64,000 nucleotides of DNA from Pachyseris speciosa (GCA_016490735.1 JAEMWC010000258.1:290001-354000); one strand, 5' to 3'; shown: positions 1 to 11,450, counted from the first letter of the stretch. Numbers and translations are program-made. The notes: generated from the sequence alone by a model not told the origin.

Positions 1-659
1 TTGTCACGTGAGTGCAATCAAAAAATTCGATGTTTAGTACTAAACTCAACATTTTCTGCGTAAATCCTTTGACATCTTCCGTGAAATCTGGGCATCAGTC
101 ATTTTGCTAGCCTTCGTATAGCCGTATGGCTTCGCGTCAGACTATCAGTTTGCTTTCACAAAATTACAGGCTGTGATTTCTGAAATACATGTGGTTGATA
201 CGAAAACTAAAATGTACTTTATGCATGGAGTCGAAAAATTTAAAATGAATTCTTATGAGCAGTCTGACCTTTATCGTCACGTTTTCGCGACTGACCACAA
301 AAGTTTCAAAGGCAAATTTGTCGCGAGAGTCATTTACACGTTTCCGATTGTGTTATGAGCAATAGAATAGGATGTGTTAACGTTAGATATAGTTTGCATA
401 TGCGCCACGCCATGAAACCCTCCCTTTAATACCTCCTATAGATCTATTCAACCACACTCGCATTCATGCCCATGTTGATAAGATATCACGGGAAAATGTT
501 GATCCAGCTGACTGAGTAAAACAAAGTTAGGGAACTTCAAAGTGAAACTACATCACGGAAATTTTACATTCTGACTTCGGTCATGGAATTAAAATAAGTT
601 ATTGACTCTGCTTGAAAGAGCCCCTCAAAATTAGTGAAAGGGCCAAGTTTGAGAATCAA
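1..659. other. No recognisable gene
   Basis: AT-rich sequence with one 61-codon open frame (173-358, plus) that resembles nothing I know and lacks splice or codon evidence. I see no RNA gene or repeat with a second copy in the window. Confidence 0.5.
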
Positions 660-1513
660 AGCTTTTAATATCGCAGGGAAATAATGCCGCTAATTATCAA
701 AATTTTACTGACGTTTAATTGTATCGGATAACGGGCAACCTTTTCCCGTCTTCATATAGACGTATGTAAATTAACGCACTTGGCGGGACTATATCTCAGC
801 AGATTTACTGAAGGTATGACTCTAAAATCTGGTTAGTTCGCTAATTTGAAGCCAGGTTCTCTTGATAGCAGCCTCAATGCAGTTTTTCTTCTTGGCCGCC
901 TACATCGGAAGTTAAAATTTACAGGGAAAAAGGATAATTGCTAATAGTTATGTGGACCTCATTTGATTCTGTTTGCATATTCCGGCTCCTTCCTAAGGAA
1001 ATATTCTGGACCACGAACACTCGGAATAAACGGAATTTTCGTTGTTTTGGGACATATCCTGTTTTCGCAATGAATGGTCGGATCTCCACGATTGGACTGC
1101 TGCCTAATTCGCTAAGGCCGCCTTGTAATTTGAAACACACAGAATGTGCGTTCCTTTTGGAAAGTTTTTGGGGCAAAATTGTGCACGGTCCGCCAGGCCC
1201 GTGACGTGCAGCGAAAGTCACATGACGCGCTCGGTCCAGACTATTCTGTGCACTGGTCACAGGTCACCTCCGCCAAGAGTGAGTTGTTGTGTTACGGAAA
1301 ACCTGTGTATTTCTAAATCTCTTGTTCATAAACAGAAATAACGCCACCTCAGTTTCTTTATTTGTCGTCCTAACTGAGTCAGTTGTTTTTCTCATCAGGT
1401 CTGACCATTTCCAGAAGATGCAAATCCAAATTCCAATTTCATCTGCTTGTAAAGCGCATTCGATCATATACACATGGAAAATGTGCTATATAAGTTCTAA
1501 ATTATTATTACTA

Positions 1514-1544
<31 letters not shown>

Positions 1545-1674
1545 TATTATTATTATTATTGAAGAATAAAAAAACGGCGATATAATAAGAAAACGACGTT
1601 TCGATGACTCCATGTCATCATTATCAAGTTCGAGATACATGATACAATTCTGAAGTGCTTTACGAAACCTTTCA

Positions 1675-1718
<44 letters not shown>

Positions 1719-1870
1719 GAACACAGTTTTTTTGGCTCCAATTTTTTATACGTCCAAAGTTATTTTTTCTAATGGATAAACTGTAAATGAATAAATTTAA
1801 AAATCGGGTTGTGGCTGGTAATATGATGGTTCCATTTATTTGTTGCCATGGCAATGCAGGAGTTAGGAAA
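660..1870 (+). repeat. Dispersed repeat family D1, copy 1 (interrupted)
   Basis: Three blocks of this stretch (about 660-780, 1130-1420 and 1735-1865) match, in the same order and orientation, a shorter continuous copy at 51184-51790. Shared stretches include GGGGCAAAATTGTG and GGTTGTGGCTGGTAAT. Copy 1 is longer because it carries additional sequence, including two ATT-type microsatellites. The open frames on both strands here are shadows of the repeat. The family is not identified; it looks like a non-coding mobile element or a decayed fragment of one. Confidence 0.7.
1500..1560. repeat. (ATT)n microsatellite
   Basis: About 20 ATT units with occasional ACT interruptions; a second run lies at 1678-1718. 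They produce artefactual poly-Leu, poly-Ile and poly-Asn reading frames. Confidence 0.95.
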
Positions 1871-2031
1871 AACCGAGGGCGGGGACTTAATGACTTCCCC
1901 CCTCTGAAACGGGGAGTCTTATTTGAGACGTGGGATTAATAGAGGATTTACGGTAGTCATTTGGTGGGAGCTGTTTAACTGATTTGAACTAAATGAGTCC
2001 CGTGTCTTTTACGTTTCCTTTGTTGCTTTTA

Positions 2032-3593
2032 GATCTTAAGGGCGAATGTCGCTAAGGCTTGAGCAAAATTGGAGATGGTCAAACAAAACCTTCCTTGATA
2101 CTTTGTGTGTAGTTAGTCCTTGGGATGAAACTACTTACCATGGTATTTGTTTGATTTCTAACAAAAAACTGAGCTGAGCATCAGTCAAGGACGTTGAGGC
2201 CTCAAAAAGCATTTTTGGGGACATTTTGCACCTTGAAAATTGGAGTTTTGTTAGCAAAATATTTCAAATAGCAACTTTAAAGATAAAAATCTGCTTATAT
2301 CATAGCAAACTTTCATCCTTCCTCTCAAGAAATATGTTATCAATTCTTCACCTTGCCCCCACCCCGGCCCCCCACCCCCTTACCCCCCCTGGTGACCCCT
2401 GTGCCTTATCATTTTGAAAGGTCGGCAATGGTTTTTTAAAAAGCTGAAAGTAAGACATCTTTAAACAAACGTTTCTCTTCCTGGTATTTGGATTTTCATC
2501 AAAATTAAGACTGTATGTGAATACTTCACTCTTTGTCAATCGTTTGCTGCTAAAAACTTCGCGGGCACTCCATAACTTTTCGAAGGCTAATCAATTTACA
2601 ATGTATACCTCAGGCAAAATTACGATTTTTCGTGCTTTTTATTCACGACTATCTTTCTTTTAAATAATATTATTCAGGCGATTTCACGCAAGACCGTTCG
2701 ATTGTTTACTATAGATTTTATTTATTTAGGTTTGACAGTCAGATATCAAGCAGATTTGCCGTCATTATTTTTCAAAAATCGCATCTTCAAGCAAGCGGTT
2801 AATGTATGCAAATTACTGTCTTCGAGTAAGTGGGCACGAAAAATGTATAACTAAACTGTCCAGTACAGGTAACCGCTATGAAGGGATCTATAATAGGTAA
2901 CTTAAATTATACATACCACTAGCAAAGCCATCAGTTCGAGAAATATTTCAGAGTCAACGGGAAATCACACAAAAAAGTCCGTGGCTCCTCAGTGAACGTC
3001 TCATATGGAGAGAATGCAACTCTGCGCGTTCAAACCACAGTTCTCATCTTCGATGACAATTCGAATGGTTACTTTTGCAGCGACACCCTCTCCGATTTGC
3101 TACACCTGCAATTGGTTCGGCAAAAAGCTCCAAGCATTATCATTTCTTTTTAGAGTTAACTGACGAACATCTTGCATCTTGGTATTTCAAGTAATGATCT
3201 GGCATTCAGTTTTTACCGGCTGCTTCGTCAACTATGTGAAGAATGCTGTTTAAAGCACTTTTAAACATTGGGATGTTTAACTTTGAAATGCCTTGCTATA
3301 AAATTGCTGGCAAGTCAATTGCCATGTAGTTCGAAAGCTGCGAAGTTCCACGATTTCATGCTCACCAAGGGTTCAGTATGTTGTTTATGTTTGTGCGCGT
3401 TTCCGCTGACCGGTTCTTATTACTCGCAACTCAAGGCGTGTTGAACAATATCAGATTTCTTCCTGCTGTTTACCCCAAGTTTAGGTTCAGTTACAATACC
3501 TCGAAGATCTTTATAATGCTCGTTTTTAAAAGATTTCCTCTGTTATGGAATTAAGCTGGAACAGAGTCTTAACACAAGTTGAGCAATGCAGGT
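2032..3593 (+). repeat. Left arm of 1.6-kb inverted repeat IR1
   Basis: Reading outward in, this arm begins GATCTTAAGGGCGAATGTCG and is matched as reverse complement by 7342-9070. The pairing runs the full arm and ends at GCAATGCAGGT. Divergence is modest (scattered substitutions, small indels). The main differences are a C/G-rich tract (2356-2396 against 8700-8747) and a 154-bp element inserted only in the right arm. No coding sequence is supported inside. The arms could be the long terminal inverted repeats of a foldback transposon or the product of an inverted duplication. Confidence 0.85.
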
Positions 3594-3748
3594 GTTGAGG
3601 TATGCCAACTTTTGCTGTCTGCGACGCTTTGTTTCTAAACTAAGAGGCCAGTTGCCCCACGGATCTTTAAAGGGAAATTGGAAGTGGAATTGTTAAAGAA
3701 ATCTGTCGGACTATGATTTTGTTAGTTTGTGTCAAACAGGTTATGTAT

Positions 3749-4270
3749 CAGTCAATTCGAAATTCCAAAAGCGCCCATTCCCCCCCCTCCCCCGGGGGTC
3801 GAACACCCGGGCATTTGACTGTTTTGAAATCTTTTCATCAAATGCCTCCCTGCATGAAGCAGGGGTGGAGGATAAGCATTTCTTCCCACTCAAAATAAAT
3901 ATTTTAATCGCAAATCGCTTACCTTCGCAAACCAAATCCGAAATATTGTGTGCCAAAACTTTTTTCCGATCTCTTTTGTCGGCACTCCTAATTTTGAATA
4001 AAGGTATATCAACTGCCTATTTAGGAAACAACGGAAAACCTACGCGGAATCTTGAAGTGAAGGGAGCGAAGCGGCTCCCGTGATGAGTGAATGGATATTT
4101 TCTCGCGAAAGACGCGCGAAACCCTTAAGCTGGCGACCGCCGACCAGTGTTTAGCTGATAGTCAAATGGCCCACCGTGCGGGACACATTTCGGGTAAAAT
4201 ACCTGGGGTATGCCCTGATGGGGGCGGGGGGTGGGTGGGGATGGGCGCTTTTGGAATTGACTGTGGTAGC
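3749..4270. repeat. Short inverted-repeat element inside IR1 loop
   Basis: TCAATTC...CCAAAAGCGCCCAT near 3753-3782 reappears as reverse complement near 4237-4265, followed inward on both sides by C-rich and then TTTGACT stretches. Around 4066-4090 lies a short hairpin (GGGAGC...GCTCCC). This looks like a decayed TIR element of about 0.5 kb; the family is not identified. Confidence 0.45.
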
Positions 4271-4823
4271 TGACTCGTGGGTATAGTGTAGCAACGGGAT
4301 GAGGATATAGATCCATATGATGTGCGTCCTCTTTTTGACGACCTTTGGTGGGCGCTAAAATCTTGCAAATCATTATCTCCCTTAAGTGAAAGACAGAAAG
4401 AATTTTTGAATGATTTTTCAAGAGGATGAGCAGACTGGGTTCAAAGCAAATCCTGATGCAGTTTCAAAGACCACGAGGAAGGCCAGAAATGAAGAGAACA
4501 TGCTTGTGTTTCAGGTATCTTACATTGTAGTTTCTAGCTTCCCGGCAAGTGGCTTTTGACTTTAGTAGAAAGAAAGCCTCGCAAACCGAAAAACTAGCCA
4601 TACGTCAACGCCCACTATCAAATAAAACGCCTCGTTTCTATAGCGCTTTATACTATTACTAAAAATAGATTTTGTTACGTGATAACCTATGAGACCCCCC
4701 GCACAGACTCAGACAAACATTGCGACCAGCTTAAAGGAAATGTATGAGCGAGAGCTGTAAAATTGAAACAAAACGACGGAAAATTTCGTCAAAAAATGAC
4801 TTAGCGTTCTAAAAGGAAGCGGC

Positions 4824-5727
4824 ATGGTTGGTACCAAACACTGTTGTTGGGGTGAGTGTAAGACAGACTCAAGATATGCAGATAAATGGCCAAAATTACT
4901 CAAAGAGTTATAGGAATCGGGGAAGAAAGTATTCATTCCCTTCCCAAAACCTTCGTGAGACATGGCAAAATGCAAGCGTTGGCTAGTGGCTTGTTCGCGT
5001 GAATTTTTTTCGGAGAAAAACATAACAAGAAACACTTATATTTGTGCTCTTCACTGGCCCGGCGAAAAAGGTTCAACAGCCGAATTTCCCGATCCACTGA
5101 AGGCAAATCTAAGACCAGCGCAAGTAAGTCGAGCACAGTCATGCTCCTAAGAGAAAAGCACCGAAAGAAAGAGAAAATCCAGCGTCAAAGAAACAGAAAT
5201 TATTCAATGACAACTACGAGGAACAATTATTTAACGATATTACAGTTTCTGATGATCATGATCAGGAGTCACAAGAAGTTGAACCGACAGTCGACTAAAG
5301 CAGTTTTATTGATGAAGAATGTGTTGATGAGGAATGTGCCGTGATCGATACATACACTTACGTTAACCCTTCAGGAAAGTTGGTTTCTGATCAAGGCTCT
5401 CAGACTATATATTCAAAATACGAGTTGTCTGCAAAGGTCGAAACTATGATTTTGAAAAACGACGTCTCTACAACGCAGTTACAGGGTCCTAAAATAGTGA
5501 GTACTTTATCCTACGAAAATATCGTGCAAGATGTAGCTCTCATGAAACACTTCACCGGCCTCAGGCCTTCCCAGTTTGAAGTTTTGCATGATTTTCTTGA
5601 CGATGTTTACCCTTTGGAGACAATCAACTACTGTATCTTTGAACATGGTCAAGGATACAAAATAAAACGGCTACAACATGACTACAACGACGAAGACGAA
5701 GCCCGGCAAGGATCACAAGAGGCATGA
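4824..5727 (+). pseudogene. THAP-domain transposase remnant
   Basis: Starting at ATG 4824 the frame reads a THAP zinc-binding domain: CCWGEC (C2 pair), then IPFPKPS, KCKRWLVAC, NTYICALHW (the C-x2-H pair as CALH) and the terminal FPDPL motif. Two in-frame stops (TAG after KLLKEL, TGA after KPS) break it. After the THAP domain the reading shifts frame through a basic region and resumes at 5341-5727, where MKHFTGLRPSQFEVLHDFL matches the helix-turn-helix/oligomerisation segment that precedes the DDE domain in these transposases. The frame ends near 5727, where the minus-strand partner gene begins; the DDE catalytic domain is absent. The protein would have bound the transposon ends in the nucleus. 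Confidence 0.8.
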
Positions 5728-6817
5728 AGAACGGAACCACTGTTCACAGACAAAACAACAACAACATTGTGCTGCAACTCTGCTCTCATCGACGGCCAAA
5801 CGTGAGCCCTCACTAAATAATGATCGCCGTTTACCGTGTCCATCATATCGTGAACAAAGCCCGAATCCACGTACTTTCTTCCATAATTCAAAGGTTTATC
5901 CGTCATGTGCCCCAGCCCATCTTCGATGTCTTCAGGATGATCGGCAACATTTCAGGGGCACCCAACGACAACTTTCGGTAGATATCTGTTCGGTGGAGGG
6001 TAATTCGCCTTGGGTTTTCGGCGTCGGTTAAAGAGTGCACTCGGATTTTCGTAACTAAAACGTGGCCTAAAATATTTGGAATTGGGAAATCATAGCCCTT
6101 GAGATTTTCGGAAAGATCGTAATTGCTGTTTTTGGCAGTCAAAAACGTCAGCTAGCATTTTCGGAAAGAAAATAGTTCGCTAGAAAGCTCGTGGAAAGTT
6201 CATTTCAGCTTGCATTTTCTCAAAGGAAGATTTTGTTCCCTAACATTTTCGGGTAATTAAACTTTCAGCTAGGGAATCCGAACAGATGAACTTTTTCTAG
6301 CTTATGAAAACATCACTTTAAACAGACTCCAAACGCCACAAGGCACTTAAAAATGCCTTTCTACAGCTTTTGGTTGATTTGGCTCGTTGGGTGCCCCTGA
6401 CATTTTGGATTCTAGCGCGTAGTAATGCACGTGCCCATAGTTGAGGAGCGAAGGAATGTTTTGAGACGGAAAAACACGCCAGCCAGTCGACGGAATACAC
6501 GGAATGGATATCGATCCAGAATTTGTCTTTACATCAGAATTTTCTTGAAGAACTTTGGCAGCAAACCATTTTCCATGATCGATTGCCGGATCAAGGGTGT
6601 GATAATTCCCGCTCTTCACACAGTCTCTCACTCGCTGTACAAGATCTTCTCGTTTACCACTTAATTTTAAGCCCCTGCATTTCAACCACCGTTTTAGCTG
6701 GTCTACAGTGTAATCTTCTGGTTCTCTTTCAAATTTGGAGCCAGGAACGCCGTCCTCTTCGGTCAGAACCGTAAAGGAATGAAGCGAACTACTCGCCATT
6801 TCCCTTGCAGCTCTCAA
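5682..6817 (-). pseudogene. SAP/SWIM protein of ISL2EU, split by a TIR element
   Basis: From 6817 the minus frame reads a short leader and a SAP DNA-binding motif (YTVDQLKRWLKCRGLKLSG, KREDLVQRVRDCV). It then reads PSLLNYGHVHYYALES, after which it runs into the terminal inverted repeat of an inserted 447-bp element; the last 16 or so residues are transposon-derived. Beyond the insertion the gene continues from about 5946 down to 5690 (PLNYGRKYVDSGFVHDMMD, VRAHVWPSM, HASCDPCRAS). That part resembles the SWIM-containing region of ISL2EU second proteins; I know the family to continue into a YqaJ-type nuclease, absent here. The two halves are offset in frame. The gene stops where the convergent transposase remnant begins. 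Confidence 0.75.
5953..6399. mobile_element. TIR element, family CAGGGGCACCC, copy 1
   Basis: Ends are CAGGGGCACCCAACGA and TCGTTGGGTGCCCCTG; the element is flanked on both sides by ACATTT (5947-5952 and 6400-6405), a perfect 6-bp target duplication. It is 447 bp and non-coding. A second copy of nearly the same length, same orientation, is at 45765-46214. It was inserted into the SAP/SWIM gene of the ISL2EU remnant, so it is younger than that element's arrival. Confidence 0.9.
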
Positions 6818-6890
6818 AGAAGTGGAGTTTGTTTGTCTGAGTCACGCGGGGGGTCTAAAATTTCATGACGTCATTAGTATAAAGCGCTAT

Positions 6891-7341
6891 TGAACGTTCC
6901 CCCTGAGGTGTTACGTTTGTATTAGACGCTCCCCTCTAATAAACGAACCGTTTCTTATTGAGGCCCCCCCCCCCCCCCCAAATCGCCTTAGAAATCAAGG
7001 AAACGCTCCATAGAGTAAAATCATGCAATTTATTAAGTTTCTTGCTTGCTTGGTCAGCAGTACAAGTGCATCTTGTTCAATCCCAAATTCAAAAGTACCT
7101 GCAGCGCTCTTTTATCTTCTTTATTTATGTATCAATGTGTCAGCAACTTTATTTCGATCATCAAGGAACGGCACATCTTCGTTTTCTACAAATGTTGACA
7201 GTGAGTTAAAGTGAAATAAACGCCTCTTTCTAATAAAAGCCTCATATCTTGTAGTATTTAATTCCCGTGCCGGCCTCCCTCCCCAGGACCCTAAACTTAA
7301 TGGACGCCCCAGGCGTTTAATTTATTAACATCATTTGCGGA
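6891..7341. other. Spacer with poly-C tract
   Basis: Between the ISL2EU element and the right arm of IR1. It contains an 18-C homopolymer at 6962-6979 and short motifs resembling decayed TIR elements (AATAAACG, TAATAAAAGC), but no gene. Confidence 0.5.
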
Positions 7342-7484
7342 ACCTGCATTGCTCCACTTGTGTTAAGACTCTGTTAAGGACCAGCTTAATTTCAAAACGG
7401 AGGAGAACCTTTCAAAAATGAGCATTAAAGATCTTCAAGGTATGGTAACTGAACTTAAATTTGGAGTCTATATCAGGAAAAAAA

Positions 7485-7638
7485 TCAGGCCCCAGTTGTT
7501 CAAAGAGCGGATAACTCTACCAAGCGGATAAGTCGCTATCCAGCGGATAAAATGTATCAGTTGCGATGCATTTTTTCCGCTGGATAACGACTTATCCGCT
7601 GGATGGAGTTACCTGCTCTTTAAACAACTGGGGCCTGA
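7485..7638. mobile_element. 154-bp palindromic TIR element in IR1 right arm
   Basis: Ends TCAGGCCCCAGTTGTT and AACAACTGGGGCCTGA are perfect inverted repeats; the interior repeats GCGGATAA and TTATCCGC several times. The left arm of IR1 lacks it, which gives the empty site. A partial relative (CGAATAAGTCGCTATCCTCT) is near 11483-11505. Confidence 0.85.
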
Positions 7639-8699
7639 AATTGTTCAAGTTCTTCTCAGGCACGCCTCGAGTTGCGAGTAATAAGAACCGGTCAGCGGAA
7701 ACGCGCACAAACATAAACAACATACTGAACCCTTGGTGAGCATGAAATCGTGGAACTTCGCAGCTTTCGAACTACATGGCAATTAACTTGCCAGCAATTT
7801 TATAGCAAGGCATTTCAAAGTTAAACATCCCGAAGTTTAAAAGTGCTTTAAACAGCATTCTCCACATAGTTGACGAAGCAGCCGGTAAGAACTGAATGCC
7901 AGATCATTACTTGAAATACCAAGATGCAAAATGTCCGTCAGCTAACTCTAAAAAGAAATGATAATGTTTGGAGCTTTTTGCCGAACCAATTGAAGGTGTA
8001 GCAAATTGGATAGGGTGTCGCTGTAAAAGTAACCATTCGAATTGTCATCGAAGATGAGAACTGTGGTTTGAACGCGCAGAGTTACATTCTCTCCATATGA
8101 GACATTCACTGAGGAACCACGGACTTTTGTGTGATTTCCCGTTGACTCTGAAATGTTTCTCGAACTGATGGCTGTGCTAGTGGTATGTATAATTTAAGTT
8201 ACCTATTACAAATCCCTTCAGAGCGGTTAACTGTGCTGGACAGTTTAGTTATACATTTTTCGTACCCACTTACTCGAAGACAGTAATTTGCAAAAATTAA
8301 CCGCTTGCTCGAAGATGCGATTTTTGAAAAATAATGACGGCAAATCTGCTTGATATCTGACTGTCAAACCTAAATAAATACAATCTACAGTAAACAAGCG
8401 AACGGTTTAACGTGAAATCGCCTGAATAATATTATTTAAAAGAAAGATAGTCGTGAATAAAAAGCACGAAAAATCGTAATTTTGCCTGAGGTATACATTG
8501 TAAATGGATTAGCCTTCGAAAAGTTATGGAGTGCCCGCAGAGTTTTTAGGAGCAAACGATTTACAAAGAGTGAAATATTCACATCCAGTCTTAATTTTGA
8601 TGAAAATCCAAATACCAGGAAGAGAAACGTTTTTTTAAAGATGTCTTATTTTTAGCTTTTAAAAAACCATTTGCCCCCCTTCAAAAATAAAAAGGCACA

Positions 8700-8747
8700 G
8701 GGGGGGGGGGGGGGGGGGGGGAAGGGGGGGGAAGGGGGGGGGGGGCA
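8700..8747. repeat. Poly-G tract
   Basis: Runs of 21, 8 and 14 G separated by AA, at the place where the other IR1 arm has a mixed C-rich sequence. Homopolymer growth after the duplication, or a sequencing artefact; length is uncertain. Confidence 0.85.
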
Positions 8748-9150
8748 AGGGGAAGAATTGATAACATATTTCTTTAGAGGAAGGATGAAAGTTTGCCATG
8801 ATATAAGCAGATTTTTATCTTTAAAGTTGCTCTTTGAAATATTTTGCTAACAAAACTTCAGTTTTCAAGGTGCAAAATGTCCCCAAAAATGCTTTTTGAG
8901 GCTTCAACGTCCCCCCCCCTGATGCTCAGCTCAGGTTTTGGTAGAAATCAAACAAATACCATGGTAAGTAGTTTCATCCCAAGGACTAACTACACACAAA
9001 GTATCAAGGAAGGTTTTGTTTGACCATCTCCAATTTTGCTCAAGCCTTAGCGACATTCGCTCTTAAGATCACAAGTTTTTTAGAAGATCTCGTTAAAATG
9101 TGTATGTGTATATTAATAATAAATGTAAATTAATAAAGGTAATCTAAACA

Positions 9151-9386
9151 TTGGAGCGCTTTTCAGTTGAGTGTCGTTAAACCAAAACCAGTAATTACTC
9201 TGACCAATCCCAAGAGAAGTAAGTAGTGGAATGAGACAATCATAAAACGAAGCAATTACTTGTAGCCGGATCAAAGCGCGGGAAAAAAAGGGAGCGCGAA
9301 TTTTCCTGGCCAATCACTGAGCGAAGCAATGCAAAACCAACGCAAAACGAGAATTATTTTCGACACTCAATTGAAGAATGCTCTAA
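9151..9386. mobile_element. 236-bp TIR element
   Basis: Ends TTGGAGCGCTTTTCAGTTGA and the reverse complement of TCAATTGAAGAATGCTCTAA form imperfect inverted repeats of about 26 bp, sharing GAGTGTCG next to them. The interior is non-coding. It lies just outside IR1. Confidence 0.7.
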
Positions 9387-9439
9387 ACCTAATTAAGTAG
9401 TAATTAGTGACTGAAAAAATCATATTTACGGAGTTAATT

Positions 9440-9643
9440 CTATTTACAATGTATAAAAGGTTTAAAATTCATAAATAGGACACAAAGTTTTAAGCACCAA
9501 GATTCTCCCATACTCGGAGACAAAGCATTCCACAATTTACAAGAAAAAAATGTAAGCGATCTATGTATCCATTCTGAATCAAATAATGGTAGAGTCCAAA
9601 AGCTAAAGGTAAAGAAACACGATTGAAATTCGGTTTCTTTCAA
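9440..9643 (-). pseudogene. Possible LINE reverse-transcriptase tail
   Basis: The minus frame contains SLTFFSCKLWNALSPSMGES, which fits the W-N-x-L-P block near the carboxy end of CR1/L2-like LINE reverse transcriptases. Nothing upstream supports more of the protein, so the element would be strongly 5' truncated. Chance similarity is possible. Confidence 0.35.
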
Positions 9644-11219
9644 AAATATTTACTCATTTAGACGTCTTGTTTAAGCAAACGTTTCGCCAGCAACAAAACT
9701 GTTCATTAGACATCGACGTAACTTCTGTTTAAGGAATCTTTTCAACTCTAAGTGAGTAAACTGAAAGTACAAATGGTCAGACCGCCCTCGAAGAAGTACT
9801 ATATTTATACGTCTATATTAAGCATCGCTTAAAGGCCTACTGTAGTTCCGATAGTTATAGTTTCCTCAGTGATCTCGATCTACTTTCTCCATGGATGTAG
9901 ATAAGCATTTGCTCTCCAGATTTTGTAATGTTAAGAGCAGCGGAATAATGATTAAAAATAATTTATTATTATTGTTTACTCATACATGATTCTGCAGAAC
10001 TGATCGATCTTCAAGTCACTAAAACCCATCTTATACTTATATTTTTGAACAACGAAGCTATCGTCATTGTCGCCGACAGATAGCCTTTTCAGTTTGAATC
10101 TCGCTACAGTAACAGTGTTAACATTTTCTTCAGAACCAGGTGTTTCTCGTAGAGTAGTACTTTGTTTGATTTGAAAGAAAGTTTAATTGCGTCCCTAGGT
10201 TAAGAGGGCTTAACCATGTAAAACCGGGCTTGGTTGGAATTCTATTTCAGTGAAGGTTGAAGTAAATTATATTTAACAACGAAATTCTTGTCCCAACGTG
10301 GCATTTTTCCACAAAAGCAAGTTATGTTACAACAACATTTTTGTAAATAAAGTGCAATTAATCCTTGTATTAATTTCTGGTGTGATTACGATAACCATAC
10401 CTTAGGCAATTGACTTGTGATTGTTTGCTATTGCAGCAGCAGCAGCAGCAGCAGCAGGAGGAGCAGCAGCAGAAGAAGCAGGACCAAAAAAGGGTAAAAT
10501 ATTTAGTTGCTTTGGCGTTTGTAGCTACAGAAGATAAGGAAGCAATGGAGTGGCATCTTATTTTACAGTACTGCAGGTTTTGATTATTTTAAAGAAAAGT
10601 TTTTTCATAATAGAAAACAGAGAACATTCTTAAAGAAATATTTGCTTGGAATTGAATAAAGGATACTTTTTGTCTATTTTCAATGGGATATTGTAAAGAA
10701 AAGATCAAAATAAAAAGGAGATCAAGGACAAAGAATAAAAAGAAAGCTTTAAAAAAATGCACAATTTTTTATTTCAACAATGCCTTTCTAAAGATTAAGG
10801 AAAAGCTTTTGCAAAATGTTAAACTGCAATCAGTGATACAGTGCAAAAAGAATAGGATTAATTGTGCGATCGAGGGAGAGATGACATATTATGTGTACCT
10901 TAGAAAAGAGAAATCATCCAAGAAAGCACATTTGGAACATTAGCCTAAGTGGAGTTGTCCAACCAGACTATCCAATCATACTGCAGTATTGGTCTGATTA
11001 CTGAGTCTTTAAAATTTAAAACAGTTGTACAATAGTGGAATTACCTCCCCGTAATAATTTCTCGGAAAAGTAATTTTTCCAATACTATGGAATGTGGAAA
11101 GCTTGAGCTTTGACAGTGAAATTGACGAATGTGTAAGGACACTGTATGTTTGAAAATCGCATGGCGCTTGGTAACTTTATTGTAGTCAGTGACGAAATAT
11201 CGGTTTCGGCAACTATTGT
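9644..11219. other. No supported gene; CAG microsatellite
   Basis: A CAG-rich run occupies 10434-10480. The 86-codon lysine-rich frame at 10683-10943 is AT/A-rich sequence without domain or splice support. Otherwise unique non-coding sequence. Confidence 0.5.
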
Positions 11220-11450
11220 CCTTAGGAACAGTCAAATCAAATCAAATAAAATCAATTTATTTAAGCTCGATAGCGCGCGGAGTAGTTGTCCAATCTTCCG
11301 AGCCGGGTTCTCGAGTTGGAATTTAGAAGTGTTGGTTTTTGAGGAGGGAACAAAACCAGAGTACCTCTCGGAGCAGAAAAGAGAAACGACAACAAACTCA
11401 ATCCAAATATGACGTCGAATCCGGGTGACCACTGCGCCTTCCCTGCTCCC
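11220..11450. repeat. Dispersed repeat tail, GAGGAGGGAACAAAACC type
   Basis: The order ATTTATTTAAGCTCGATA, GAGGAGGGAACAAAACC, GAGTACCTCTCGGAGCAGA and CACTGCGCCTTCCCTGCT is one I recognise as a widespread repeat in marine invertebrate genomes. Only one copy is in this window, so this rests on recall. Confidence 0.45.

Larger units (their letters stand above)
4642..6888. mobile_element. ISL2EU-type DNA transposon, internally deleted
   Basis: The ends are inverted repeats AGCGCTTTATACTA (4642-4655) and TAGTATAAAGCGCT (6875-6888), with a second matching block (AGACCCCCC...CTCAGACAAAC, 4692-4718 against 6831-6855). A 2-bp AT duplication flanks the element at 4640-4641 and 6889-6890. It contains two convergent gene remnants: a THAP-type transposase start on plus and a SAP plus SWIM-like protein start on minus. 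Encoding a THAP transposase together with a second SAP/YqaJ-nuclease-type protein, and making AT duplications, is characteristic of ISL2EU as I know it. The catalytic DDE region and the YqaJ region are missing, so this copy cannot move itself. Confidence 0.8.
7342..9070 (-). repeat. Right arm of 1.6-kb inverted repeat IR1
   Basis: Reverse complement of 2032-3593, longer because it contains a 154-bp TIR element (7485-7638) and an expanded G tract (8700-8747). The loop between the arms is 3.7 kb and contains the ISL2EU remnant. Confidence 0.85.

Noticed and set aside
1289..1741. Poly-Leu, poly-Ile and poly-Asn ORFs
   Set aside because: Products of (ATT)n repeats read in different frames.
10683..10943. 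Lysine-rich 86-codon ORF
   Set aside because: A-rich composition explains it; no motif, splice signal or second copy.
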